Shown here: positions 1 to 8,223 of the stretch, piece by piece
Numbering within the stretch: the first letter of the stretch is position 1
How the letters are laid out: each line of letters begins with the position of its first letter
Assembly: GCA_000435835.1 (NCBI GenBank)
Contig: FR883419.1
Span: 1 to 41,702, forward strand
Origin: Clostridium sp. CAG:221
Lineage (GTDB): Bacteria > Bacillota > Clostridia > Clostridiales > Clostridiaceae
Direction of reading: 5' to 3'
Length of the DNA: 41,702 nt
Program-made: the position numbers and the translations under genes
The notes under the pieces: generated by a model
The model's database searches: none
Seen by the model: the letters and a program-made list of their open reading frames with translations, nothing else
What the model was told of the DNA's origin: nothing

Positions 1-4
1 AATT

Positions 5-29
5 CCCGAAGGGAGCGTGGCGAAGCCAC
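5..29. repeat. Two small GAA-loop hairpins at the window edge
   Basis: CCC-GAA-GGG (5-13) is followed at once by GTGGC-GAA-GCCAC (17-29). The stretch is much more GC-rich than its surroundings. It may be the tail of a repeat or of a gene that ends before the window. Function unknown. Confidence 0.4.
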
Positions 30-43
30 TTTTGTACTTAGTT

Positions 44-92
44 AAAGTTTGCTTGTTTTAGTATAATAGTACTGAAATAAGCAAACTTTTTT
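44..92 (+). terminator. Intrinsic terminator of an upstream gene
   Basis: The arm starting GTTTGCTT at 47 pairs with the arm ending AAGCAAAC at 86 (17 bp with two G-U pairs), extended by AAA/TTT, then a T-run to 92. It isolates the locus from whatever lies upstream. Confidence 0.8.
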
Positions 93-142
93 GTTTTTCG
101 AAATAGCTAATTAAAACTTTTATTAACAAATTGGTTATATTA

Positions 143-171
143 TTGACAAATTTAGAGAGGTAATAAATAAT
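143..171 (+). promoter_or_regulatory. Likely sigma-A promoter of the flippase operon
   Basis: TTGACA (143-148), 17-bp spacer, AATAAT (166-171, five of six matches to TATAAT). It leaves a leader of about 55 nt before the flippase start. Confidence 0.55.
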
Positions 172-233
172 TATCTAAGACAATTAATATAGAAAAATAT
201 AAATAATTAGGAAGAATAAGAGGTGGAAGTATT

Positions 234-1670
234 ATGACCATGAGCGTTAAGAAGAATTATTTGTATAATTTATTATATCAAATGACTTCAGTTTTATTGC
301 CTGTACTAACAATACCTTATGTATCAAGAGTTTTGTCTGCAGATGGAATAGGTATAAATACTGTTACATATGCAAATACACAATATTTTATTCTGCTTGG
401 TAGTTTAGGAATAAGTATATATGCAACTAAAAAGATAGCAACTATAAGAGAGAAGAAAGATAAGTTAAAGAAAACATTTTGGGAGATATTTTCTATTCAA
501 TTTACTGGTTGTCTTTTAGCTTATGTGGTATTTGCTTTAACATTAGGGCAAAGTCACAAATATGGAGTTTTCTATATGCTACAAGGATTTTATATATTAG
601 CAGCAGCTGTTGATATATCTTGGTATTTCCTTGGAATTGAAAATTTTAAAAATGCATCATTAAGAAGTTTTTTTGCCAAAATAATTTCTGTAATATTAAT
701 ATTTACTTTTGTAAAAACAAGAGATGATTTATGGAAATATATTTTAATTAATGCAGGAACAATGTTTGTAGGACAATTAATTATGTGGTTTTATGTAGGT
801 AAGGATATGCTTAAAGTTAAGGGAATTGGAAAGCTGAAAATAGCAATGCACATTATGCCTATATTAGCACTATTTGTACCACAAATAGCTACTCAAGTTT
901 ATACTGTTTTAGATAAAACTATGATAGACTTATTTAAAGGGGCAGTAGAAGCTGGATATTATGATCAATCACAAAAGGTAGTAAGAATATTATTATCTGT
1001 TGTTACTTCTTTGGGTATCGTAATGCTTCCTAGAATTGCAAATTTATTTAGTAAAGATGACTTAAATGAAGTTAAGAAGAGTTTAAGAAAAGCCTTTGTT
1101 GTAATTAGTTTTTTATCTATACCAATAACTTTTGGCTTAATAGGGATAAGTGATAAATTTGTACCAATACTTTTTGGTAATGAGTTTTTAAGTGTAATTC
1201 CATTAACTAAGATTTCACCGGTATTGGTAATAATAATAGGTCTTGGCAATGTTTTTGGGACACAGTATTTGTTAGCGATAGGAAAGAATAAAGAATATAC
1301 AACCTCTGTTTGTGTAGGAGCATTAGTTAATTTTTGTTTTAACTTATTATTAATTCCAAGATTTGCAGCTATGGGAGCAGTAATAGCTACAGTTTCGGCT
1401 GAATTATCAATTGCATTAATTCAATTTTGGTTTGCTAGAGTTGTGTTTGATCTAACTTGGATAAAAGAAACATATAAGTATTGGATAAGTGGTATATTGA
1501 TGTTAGTAGTTGTAAGATTAGTTGGAAACGTAACACCAATTAATATTTTATCACTTATACTTCAAATAGTAGTAGGAGCTTTAGTTTATTTTGCATCCTT
1601 AGCCATACTAAGAGATAAATTTTTATTTGAAGCAATTAAAAATGTTATAGATAGAATTCGTAAAAGATAA
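234..1670 (+). CDS. Wzx-type polysaccharide flippase
   Basis: Integral membrane protein of 478 residues made almost wholly of hydrophobic helices (about 12-14). It resembles the MATE/MVF-superfamily oligosaccharide flippases (polysaccharide_synt family, RfbX/Wzx). The N-terminus (KKNYLYNLLYQ, then LPVLTIPYVSRVLSADGIG) is typical of Gram-positive O-antigen/capsule flippases. Members move undecaprenyl-diphosphate-linked repeat units from the inner to the outer leaflet. The start is ATG 234, with AGGTGG at 221-226. A glycosyltransferase follows 22 bp downstream, apparently in the same transcript. The substrate is presumably the rhamnose-containing unit made by the genes further along. Family call is firm; substrate is inferred. 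Confidence 0.88.
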   Translation: MTMSVKKNYLYNLLYQMTSVLLPVLTIPYVSRVLSADGIGINTVTYANTQYFILLGSLGISIYATKKIATIREKKDKLKKTFWEIFSIQFTGCLLAYVVFALTLGQSHKYGVFYMLQGFYILAAAVDISWYFLGIENFKNASLRSFFAKIISVILIFTFVKTRDDLWKYILINAGTMFVGQLIMWFYVGKDMLKVKGIGKLKIAMHIMPILALFVPQIATQVYTVLDKTMIDLFKGAVEAGYYDQSQKVVRILLSVVTSLGIVMLPRIANLFSKDDLNEVKKSLRKAFVVISFLSIPITFGLIGISDKFVPILFGNEFLSVIPLTKISPVLVIIIGLGNVFGTQYLLAIGKNKEYTTSVCVGALVNFCFNLLLIPRFAAMGAVIATVSAELSIALIQFWFARVVFDLTWIKETYKYWISGILMLVVVRLVGNVTPINILSLILQIVVGALVYFASLAILRDKFLFEAIKNVIDRIRKR

Positions 1671-1692
1671 TTTGTAAAAGAAGGTAAAAAAA

Positions 1693-2838
1693 ATGATTAA
1701 GGTTTTGAAAAAAGTTAATTACTTAAGAAAACAAAGAAATTATAAAAAATTTATAGATAAAATTTTAAAAGTTGTAGACTTTACTCCCATTGAGAATAAG
1801 ATTCCAGAAAAAGTGGAAAAGGTAACTTTTATTATTCCAGGAATGCCATTGTATAGTGGTGGTCATACATCAATTTTAAGATTAGGTACTGAGTTAAGTA
1901 AAAATGGTTATGATGTAAGATATTTTTCAATTTATGATAATGAAACTCTTGAAGAAATGAAGAGTAATGCAGAAGCTACATTAGCAGGATATAAGGGAAC
2001 TTTTATTGATGGGTCAATTGAAGATATTGAAACTGATGTAGTAATTGCAACTCAATGGGATACAGTTTATCATGCAAAAAAAATTAATGGATATAAAATG
2101 TATTTTGTACAAGATTATGAACCATACTTCTATATGTTTGGTGAAGCTTTTATAATTGCACAAAAGACTTATGAATTAGGCTTCCATATGATAAGCTTAG
2201 GAGCTTGGAATAAACATATGGTAGAAAAAGAATGCTCAATAATTTCACCAATAGATGTAATTACATTCCCTTATGAAGGAAAGGAATATTATGATAAAGG
2301 TAGAAATTTTGATGAATATCCTAATAAAAAAGAATTCAATATGGCTGTTTATGTAAAAGATACTGGAAAAAGAGCACCATACATATGTCAATATATGGTT
2401 AAGAGATTAAAGGATGACTTATTAAAAGATGGTATAACTTTAAATGTTAAATATTATGGTGAATCTACTGACTTTAAATGCGATGGAGGAGAAAATATAG
2501 GAAAGCTTACTAAAGCAGAATTGTTAGAGTTATATAATAATTCAGATTTTGGTATGGTTGGATCATTAACTAATATATCTTTAGTACCATATGAAATGTT
2601 AGCTACAGGATTACCTATATTTGAATTTAAGGAAGGAACTTTTAATTATTTCTTCCCAACAGGTTCAGCTTTAGTTACATCATTTGATTATAATGAGTTT
2701 TATGAAATGTTTAAAAATGCAATTAATAATCCAGATGTATTGAAAGAAATAAATAAAGTTTCTACGGAATATTTAAATACTTTAAGTTGGCAAAATACAG
2801 GAAAAGAATGTGTTGAAATATTAAAGAGCTTGAAATAG
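1693..2838 (+). CDS. WsaF-like (rhamnosyl) glycosyltransferase
   Basis: Soluble GT-B-fold enzyme of 381 residues. The glycine-rich N-terminal motif PLYSGGHTS (GGH at about 56-58) and the YFVQDYEPYFY motif near residue 137 are characteristic of WsaF-type glycosyltransferases, of which the Geobacillus S-layer-glycan L-rhamnosyltransferase WsaF is the named example. The C-terminal half has the usual donor-binding pattern (SLVPYEMLATGLPIFEF). It probably transfers L-rhamnose from dTDP-rhamnose to a lipid-linked acceptor at the cytoplasmic face, consistent with the rfb genes in the window. It is the second gene of the flippase transcript and ends just before a terminator. Donor specificity is inferred. 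Confidence 0.75.
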   Translation: MIKVLKKVNYLRKQRNYKKFIDKILKVVDFTPIENKIPEKVEKVTFIIPGMPLYSGGHTSILRLGTELSKNGYDVRYFSIYDNETLEEMKSNAEATLAGYKGTFIDGSIEDIETDVVIATQWDTVYHAKKINGYKMYFVQDYEPYFYMFGEAFIIAQKTYELGFHMISLGAWNKHMVEKECSIISPIDVITFPYEGKEYYDKGRNFDEYPNKKEFNMAVYVKDTGKRAPYICQYMVKRLKDDLLKDGITLNVKYYGESTDFKCDGGENIGKLTKAELLELYNNSDFGMVGSLTNISLVPYEMLATGLPIFEFKEGTFNYFFPTGSALVTSFDYNEFYEMFKNAINNPDVLKEINKVSTEYLNTLSWQNTGKECVEILKSLK

Positions 2839-2840
2839 AA

Positions 2841-2867
2841 AGAAGAACTCTATTAGAGTTCTTTTTT
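2841..2867 (+). terminator. Terminator after the WsaF-like gene
   Basis: AGAACTC (2844-2850) pairs with GAGTTCT (2856-2862) around TATTA, extended by A-T/G-U pairs, then a T-run. It ends the flippase-glycosyltransferase transcript. Confidence 0.8.
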
Positions 2868-2874
2868 AAAATTT

Positions 2875-2902
2875 TTTAGAAAGTTAATATTTATGATATA
2901 AT
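2875..2902 (+). promoter_or_regulatory. Promoter of the Gtr cassette (extended -10)
   Basis: TGATATAAT (2894-2902) is an extended -10. The -35 region, TTTAGA (2875-2880), is weak. It sits directly behind a terminator, so the three-gene cassette appears to be its own transcription unit. Confidence 0.55.
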
Positions 2903-2957
2903 GTTTAAGTTATAAAAGAATTAATTTTAGAAATTAATATAAAGGAGAGAGAGCTTA

Positions 2958-3902
2958 ATGAAAACTATATATTTAGTTTTACCTTGTTATAATGAAGAAG
3001 CAGTACTTCATGAAACATCTTCCAGATTAAAAGTTAAAATGAATCAGCTTATTAGTGAAAACAAAATAAGCAAGGACAGTAGGGTAACTTTTGTTGATGA
3101 TGGTAGCAAAGATAATACATGGAGTATTATTGAAGAACTTAAAGAAAGTGATGAATTATTTGCAGGTGTTAAATTATCAAGAAATAGGGGGCATCAAAAT
3201 GCTTTATTAGCAGGATTAATGACTGTTAAGGATTACTGTGATGCAGCAATCTCTTTAGATGCAGATTTACAAGATGATATTAATGTAATTGATAAATTTA
3301 TTGATAGATTTATAGATGGTTGTGATGTAGTTTATGGGGTAAGAAGCGATAGAAAAACTGATACTGTATTTAAAAGAACTACAGCACAAGGATTTTATAA
3401 GGTAATGAAATTATTAGGAGTTGACATAGTTTATAATCATGCTGATTATAGATTAATGAGTAAAAGGGCCTTAGATGCACTAGAAGAATTTGAGGAAGTT
3501 AATTTATTTTTAAGAGGAATAGTTCCTCTTATAGGATATAAAAGTGATGTGGTTTTATATGAGAGAAATGAAAGATTTGCAGGAGAGTCTAAGTATCCAC
3601 TTAAAAAGATGCTTTCTTTTGCTTTTGAAGGAATAACTTCTTTTAGTGTAAAACCTATAAAATTAATATTAGATATAGGTATAATAATGTTTACAACAAG
3701 TTTATTATTTTTAATATATTTTATAGCATTATGGTGTCTTGGGAAAACAGTTGAAGGATGGGCAACAATTGTTGTATCAATATGGATGTTAGGTGGAGTT
3801 CAGCTTCTATGTCTAGGAGTAATAGGAGAATACATAGGTAAAATTTATATTGAAACTAAGAAGAGACCTAAATTTATAATAGATAAATTTATAAAGAAGT
3901 AA
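2958..3902 (+). CDS. GtrB-like bactoprenyl-phosphate glycosyltransferase
   Basis: Membrane-anchored GT2 enzyme of 314 residues, the usual GtrB/DPM1/CsbB length. The N-terminal nucleotide-binding region has LPCYNEE, then FVDDGS (D47, D48), then the metal-binding DADLQDD (D101-x-D103). Two C-terminal hydrophobic helices (about 232-255 and 264-290) anchor it. The family moves a sugar from UDP-sugar to undecaprenyl phosphate on the cytoplasmic face, making the lipid carrier that a membrane GT-C enzyme uses outside. Its two partners follow immediately. The start is ATG 2958 with AAGGAGAG upstream. The sugar, often glucose, cannot be read from sequence. Confidence 0.87.
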   Translation: MKTIYLVLPCYNEEAVLHETSSRLKVKMNQLISENKISKDSRVTFVDDGSKDNTWSIIEELKESDELFAGVKLSRNRGHQNALLAGLMTVKDYCDAAISLDADLQDDINVIDKFIDRFIDGCDVVYGVRSDRKTDTVFKRTTAQGFYKVMKLLGVDIVYNHADYRLMSKRALDALEEFEEVNLFLRGIVPLIGYKSDVVLYERNERFAGESKYPLKKMLSFAFEGITSFSVKPIKLILDIGIIMFTTSLLFLIYFIALWCLGKTVEGWATIVVSIWMLGGVQLLCLGVIGEYIGKIYIETKKRPKFIIDKFIKK

Positions 3903-3924
3903 TTATAGCTTTAGGAGGATTCTT

Positions 3925-5400
3925 ATGAAGTTAAATAATATAGGAAATGTTTTATTAAAAATATTTGCATGTATTTTCACCTTAATGAGTTCATATTTAT
4001 TATTTATTAACGTAACATCAAATTATGGAAGATTGTTTCCTATGAATAAATTTATAGTTATAATTGGGGCTATAATTATATTAGCTATATTATTAATGTT
4101 AAAGTTTATGTTTAATAAATTAAGTGATAAAACTTTAGTTAAAATTAGTGCTGTATTTGCAATGGTTTTAATAATTTTACAAGTGATTTTTATTATATAT
4201 TGTAGAGTAATTCCAAGTTGGGATTTTGGAGTTGTATTTAATGATGCTTATAAGATAGCTAATTCAGTATTTGAACTACCAGAGTATTATTATAAGTTTT
4301 ACCCTAATAATATAGGGGCATTATTAATGTATACAGCATTATTTAAGTTTATAAGCTTGTTTACTGTCAATAAGATGATTTATCTTATAGTTGGAAGTGT
4401 TTTCAACATAATGATGATAGATGGAGCTTTATTAATAACTTATATTTTGATTAAGAAAGTATTTAACTTGAAAATGGCAGCAATATTTAGCTTTTTATCT
4501 ATTTTTATAGTTCCACTATTTGCTTATTCTCCAATATTGTATACAGATACAACAACCATGATATTTCCTATGGCAATAATGTTACTTTTATATAATTATA
4601 ATGAAAGCAAATCTAATGCAAGAGCTTGGTATTTAATAGGTATAGGGATGCTAGGTGCATTAGGAGTTATATTAAAAACTAATATAATTATTGCTTTAGT
4701 TGCTGTAATTATATACATAGTATGCACTAATAAAATAATGAAAAGTTTAATAAACAATATAATAATTATACTTTCATTTTTAGTGATATTCTCATTTTAT
4801 AAAGTTATTGCAAATTATGTAATGCCTATAGACTATAATGAGGCTGGACTTCCAATGACTCATTGGGTAATGATGGGGCTTAAAAATAACGGAGCATTTA
4901 ATGCTGATGACGTAGAGTTTACTAAGTCTTTTAATGACAAAGAAAAGGCTAAGGAAGCTAATATAGATGAAATTAAGAAGAGGCTAAGCCACTATGGCTT
5001 TAAGGGGTATATAGAGTTTTTATCTAGAAAAACAAAGTTTACTTGGAATGATGGAACATATTATTCTATTAATAAGTTATGCCGACAGCCATTAGAAGAT
5101 AATAAAGTAGAGGAATATGTAACTGGGGAAAAGAATCATATGCTTATTTATCTTGCACAAATGAGTCATCTAGTATTGATAACCCTTATATTTATTTCTT
5201 CAATTGCAGCATTTAAATATGGAGATAAACATAAAATTGTGCAATGTGCACAAATAGCTATATTTGGAGTATTTTTATTCTTAATTATTTGGGAAACTAG
5301 ATCAAGATATTTAGTTTGTATTTTGCCGATGATGATGTTTGCTGCTATAGGAGGATTATATTCTTTAGGAGTAGGAGAAGATGATGAAATTTATAAATGA
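3925..5400 (+). CDS. GT-C membrane glycosyltransferase of the Gtr cassette
   Basis: Polytopic protein of 491 residues with about ten or more transmembrane helices. An early extracytoplasmic loop carries PSWDFG with Asp100, the position and context of the catalytic Asp in GT-C enzymes such as the PMT/ArnT group. Such enzymes take a sugar from a polyprenyl phosphate and add it to a polymer outside the membrane. A non-helical segment (about 305-385) probably forms the extracellular domain. It is the expected third component, a GtrC-like transferase, lying between GtrB-like and GtrA-like genes. These acceptor-specific proteins are poorly conserved, so the acceptor is unknown. RBS AGGAGG precedes ATG 3925. 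Confidence 0.72.
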   Translation: MKLNNIGNVLLKIFACIFTLMSSYLLFINVTSNYGRLFPMNKFIVIIGAIIILAILLMLKFMFNKLSDKTLVKISAVFAMVLIILQVIFIIYCRVIPSWDFGVVFNDAYKIANSVFELPEYYYKFYPNNIGALLMYTALFKFISLFTVNKMIYLIVGSVFNIMMIDGALLITYILIKKVFNLKMAAIFSFLSIFIVPLFAYSPILYTDTTTMIFPMAIMLLLYNYNESKSNARAWYLIGIGMLGALGVILKTNIIIALVAVIIYIVCTNKIMKSLINNIIIILSFLVIFSFYKVIANYVMPIDYNEAGLPMTHWVMMGLKNNGAFNADDVEFTKSFNDKEKAKEANIDEIKKRLSHYGFKGYIEFLSRKTKFTWNDGTYYSINKLCRQPLEDNKVEEYVTGEKNHMLIYLAQMSHLVLITLIFISSIAAFKYGDKHKIVQCAQIAIFGVFLFLIIWETRSRYLVCILPMMMFAAIGGLYSLGVGEDDEIYK

Positions 5401-5773
5401 TGATTTAATTAGATTTATAAAGTTTGGAATGGTTGGAGTATTAAATACATTAGTAAATTGGGTAATATTTTTTATTCTAAATGCCTTTGGTATGTATTAT
5501 ATACTAGCCAATATTATTGCATATACCTTAGGTACTATTCATAGTTATTTATGGAATACCTTATGGGTGTTTAAATATAAAGAGAAGGCATCAACAGATA
5601 CAACAATAAAGTTTGTTATATTAAATGTTGTTGGACTTGGATTAAATACTGGAATATTATATGTATTAGTTGATTTATGTAATTTAAATAAATTTATAGG
5701 GTTAGTTATAACAACGGGAATAGTTATGATTATAAATTATGTAGTTAATAAGCTATGGGTATTTAGTAAATAA
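5384..5773 (+). CDS. GtrA-family membrane protein (putative lipid-sugar flippase)
   Basis: Small four-helix membrane protein of 129-130 residues matching the GtrA family: FIKFGMVGVLNTLVNW at the start, the NTLWVF motif mid-protein and NKLWVF at the C-terminus. GtrA proteins are thought to flip bactoprenyl-phosphate sugars. The gene overlaps the end of the GT-C gene, so the two are probably translationally coupled. Two adjacent ATGs (5381 and 5384) are possible. I chose 5384 because AGGAG (5373-5377) then has six bases of spacing rather than three. A bidirectional terminator follows. Confidence 0.85.
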   Translation: MKFINDDLIRFIKFGMVGVLNTLVNWVIFFILNAFGMYYILANIIAYTLGTIHSYLWNTLWVFKYKEKASTDTTIKFVILNVVGLGLNTGILYVLVDLCNLNKFIGLVITTGIVMIINYVVNKLWVFSK

Positions 5774-5786
5774 TAATTAAAGTATT

Positions 5787-5814
5787 AAAAAAAGGCCGAT
5801 TTAGGCCTTTTTTT
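5787..5814. terminator. Bidirectional terminator between convergent genes
   Basis: AAAAAAAGGCC, a six-base loop, and GGCCTTTTTTT form a symmetric hairpin with A/T runs on both sides. It serves the GtrA-like gene (plus) and the LtaS-family gene (minus), whose stop codon overlaps its edge. Confidence 0.88.
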
Positions 5815-7846
5815 AATATCCATATTCAAAAGTTTCTCTAAGAACTGTTCCATCTCCAGCTACTTGTCTTATTGTATAAGTATCTCCAGGTTTTAAACTG
5901 TCTTTTGAAATTGCTAACATAGTATCACCGTAGAAAGCAGTATCTACTTCTTTTCCGTTTACACAGACTTTACTGGATTCTGTAAAGTTACCACCTTTTA
6001 GTATTATAAGATCATCTTCATATTCTATTTCGCCTACCCCTTGTTCTTTAAAACCAAATAGCATATTTGTTTTACTGTAAGGACTTTCTCCACCATAAGA
6101 ATATTTTTTACCATAAAGGATATCATATTGGATTGCATGAAGAGAATCTAAATAATTATCGTCTTCTGATTTTAATTGATGCAATGAAGAAACAATTCCA
6201 CCTTGAAGATGAAGCTTATCCAATAAATAAGATGATAATTGGTAAGACTTTAACGACAATGAATCCTTATCTAAACCAAGGTTGTCCCAAATTAATAGTG
6301 GAGTATCATAGATTGTACCATTGCTTAATCTATCATTTGTTATATTTAGACCAGGTAAGTGATCACCATAAAAAGCTATTATTGTAGGCTCACCAAGTGC
6401 ATTTACTTCATTGATTAAATCTAATACAATAGCATCCATTTCATTAATTTCTTGGACATAGTATTCCCATTTGTATTTATCAGCAGCTGATAAGTTTTCA
6501 CCGGTAACAGTAATGTTTACTTCAGGAAGTATTTCATAATCAGGATACGATCCATGACCTTGCATTGAAACTGCATAAATAAAGTCACTTTCATCTGTGC
6601 TTGATAATAATTCAGGTATATCACGAGTAAATACAGTATCCTTAGCATAAGTTAGAGGAGTATATTCCCAAAGGTGCATAGTTTCTCTTGAGATAAATCT
6701 ATCAAAACCTAAATTTGCATAAGCTATGTTTCTACCATAAAAAGTGGCATAGTGATTATGCATAGCTGTAGCTTCATACCCTTGATTTTTTAGATAATAT
6801 GCCAGCGACTCAGAAGTACTAGTTTGAAGCAAAGTATTGTAAGGGAATTGTCCTGGACCAAATAGTTTAGTGGATAGTCCTGTAATGACTTCAAACTCTG
6901 TATTAGATGTTCCGCCACCAATTGTAGGAACAGTTAAATACCCAGAAGAGTATTCCTCTGAAAGCCTTCTGAAGTTTGGAATTGGATCTTCACTAAAAGT
7001 TAAATCATTCATTAGTGTTGGATCAAAAAATGATTCTAATTGAACCATGATTATATTAGGTTTATTATTTGTATTTTGATTATCTACAGATATAGAAGAA
7101 TAAATATCACTAGTTGCTGATGCTAATGTATCAGTATTTAATTCCATTGAAAGGTTAGTGATATAATCTTCACTATAGCCATTTGGTTTCTCTATTCCAT
7201 AATTAAAAACAGTACTTGTAAAAGAGTAAGGGAAACCATAAGAGTTATAAGCAGTTGTTATATCCCAAAAGTTTGTTGATAAAACTTGAGAAGATATTAG
7301 TTTGTTTGAATATCCTTTAAAACAAAAAGCAAAAGCAATTATTGAAGGAATAATTAAAAAATAATTAACTTTTTGTTTTTTAGGACTTTTAATAAATAGT
7401 AAAATAAATAATGCTACTAGTATTAAAATCAATATTATTGCTAGATAAATTTGTACTTTGGTAAAATATTGATTTATCAATGTTAGCCCCATATTAGCCA
7501 TTTGGATATCACTTATGGTTAAAGGAGATCCTCTAAAAGAAAGAAGCATTTTATTTCCTAGACTAAGTCCAATCCACGTTAGAGATACTAACGAGAACCA
7601 AAAGATTCTTTTTTTAAATAAGAATATAAATGAAGAACTTAACATAATAAGTAGTAAATTATATGTAAATTTAACAAAGTCAAATTGTGAAGAACCATAT
7701 AATGTTCTATCAGATAATAAGCTAATATTTTCTACTATAAGAGTTAATACTATAGAACTTATTAGCCATAGAAAAAATGTATTTGAAAAAATACATTTAA
7801 CATATTTTTTACAATTAACCATAAATTTGTAAACGTTATCCCTCAT
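5813..7846 (-). CDS. LtaS-family phosphoglycerol transferase (sulfatase fold)
   Basis: Membrane enzyme of 677 residues. Five hydrophobic N-terminal helices are followed by a large extracellular alkaline-phosphatase/sulfatase domain. Predicted active-site residues are Glu271 (VQLES), nucleophile Thr313 (GGGTSNTEFE), His and Asn/Asp-type ligands in MHNHYATFYGRN, and Asp495-His496 (FYGDHLPG). These match the E/T/D/H set of S. aureus LtaS with similar spacing. The family polymerises glycerol phosphate from phosphatidylglycerol into lipoteichoic acid. A short C-terminal region (about 590-677) looks like a small beta-rich domain. An in-frame TTG lies at 7864, but ATG 7846 has GGGAGG just upstream and is preferred. 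True LTA synthase versus a relative is unproven. Confidence 0.87.
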   Translation of the reverse strand: MRDNVYKFMVNCKKYVKCIFSNTFFLWLISSIVLTLIVENISLLSDRTLYGSSQFDFVKFTYNLLLIMLSSSFIFLFKKRIFWFSLVSLTWIGLSLGNKMLLSFRGSPLTISDIQMANMGLTLINQYFTKVQIYLAIILILILVALFILLFIKSPKKQKVNYFLIIPSIIAFAFCFKGYSNKLISSQVLSTNFWDITTAYNSYGFPYSFTSTVFNYGIEKPNGYSEDYITNLSMELNTDTLASATSDIYSSISVDNQNTNNKPNIIMVQLESFFDPTLMNDLTFSEDPIPNFRRLSEEYSSGYLTVPTIGGGTSNTEFEVITGLSTKLFGPGQFPYNTLLQTSTSESLAYYLKNQGYEATAMHNHYATFYGRNIAYANLGFDRFISRETMHLWEYTPLTYAKDTVFTRDIPELLSSTDESDFIYAVSMQGHGSYPDYEILPEVNITVTGENLSAADKYKWEYYVQEINEMDAIVLDLINEVNALGEPTIIAFYGDHLPGLNITNDRLSNGTIYDTPLLIWDNLGLDKDSLSLKSYQLSSYLLDKLHLQGGIVSSLHQLKSEDDNYLDSLHAIQYDILYGKKYSYGGESPYSKTNMLFGFKEQGVGEIEYEDDLIILKGGNFTESSKVCVNGKEVDTAFYGDTMLAISKDSLKPGDTYTIRQVAGDGTVLRETFEYGY

Positions 7847-8004
7847 GTTGCCTCCCAATAACAAAATTATAGTATGTGATAATATATATTATATAATTAT
7901 TATTGTATTAAATAAAGAGTGAAAGTATGCCATATAGCTTAAAATAAATAAAGTTCATAAAAAAATCATATTCTACAAAAGAAAACATTTTCAATGACAT
8001 TTAA

Positions 8005-8034
8005 TTGACAAAAACATAGCTATTATAGTATCAT
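8005..8034 (+). promoter_or_regulatory. Main promoter of the polysaccharide operon
   Basis: Perfect TTGACA (8005-8010), 18-bp spacer, TATCAT (8029-8034). Transcription would start near 8041, giving a leader of about 180 nt before the priming transferase ATG. Confidence 0.65.
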
Positions 8035-8078
8035 AATGGATAGTCTTAACAGTTGTAATTATAAATATTAGTAAGTAT

Positions 8079-8110
8079 AAACTACACTAAGAATATTAGG
8101 TGTGGTTTTT
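8079..8110 (+). promoter_or_regulatory. Leader hairpin, possible attenuator
   Basis: AAACTACAC (8079-8087) pairs with GTGTGGTTT (8100-8108). Three further pairs lie beyond a bulged G, around a GAATA loop. Five Ts (8106-8110) overlap the stem. It resembles a weak intrinsic terminator about 40 nt into the transcript. Confidence 0.4.
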
Positions 8111-8167
8111 ATAATATAGTTGTTTTTTAGAACGTATGTTGTTTGTAAAATAGATAGGGAGAATTGA

Positions 8168-8197
8168 ATGCAAAGTTGCAAACAAAGAAAACAATAA
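8168..8197 (+). other. Possible nine-codon leader peptide
   Basis: ATG at 8168 is preceded by AGGGAG (8156-8161) at ideal spacing. It encodes MQSCKQRKQ followed by TAA, 26 bp before the real start of the priming transferase. It could be a translated leader or chance. Confidence 0.25.
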
Positions 8198-8223
8198 TAA
8201 ATCTTTTAAGTGAGGGTTATACT

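Larger units (their letters stand above)
7847..8223. other. 377-bp regulatory gap between divergent units
   Basis: This gap separates the LtaS-family gene (minus) from the polysaccharide operon (plus). It holds a TATAAT box for the minus gene (7866-7871, no clear -35), a strong plus-strand promoter at 8005, a leader hairpin (8079-8110) and a nine-codon reading frame (8168-8197). No longer coding potential was seen. Confidence 0.6.

Noticed and set aside
965..1249. Minus-strand frame inside the flippase gene
   Set aside because: No SD and a typical antisense shadow of an AT-rich membrane-protein gene. The same applies to the antisense frames at 12388-12612, 21633-22013, 32375-32638, 34221-34496, 34650-35033 and 37072-37386.
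2958..5773. Prophage-borne serotype-conversion genes
   Set aside because: The cassette resembles phage gtr genes, but no integrase, attachment site or other phage gene is nearby. A chromosomal surface-glycan function fits better.
6067..6387. Plus-strand frames within the LtaS-family gene (also 7515-7832)
   Set aside because: They lie wholly inside a clearly coding minus-strand gene and show no family features or SD.
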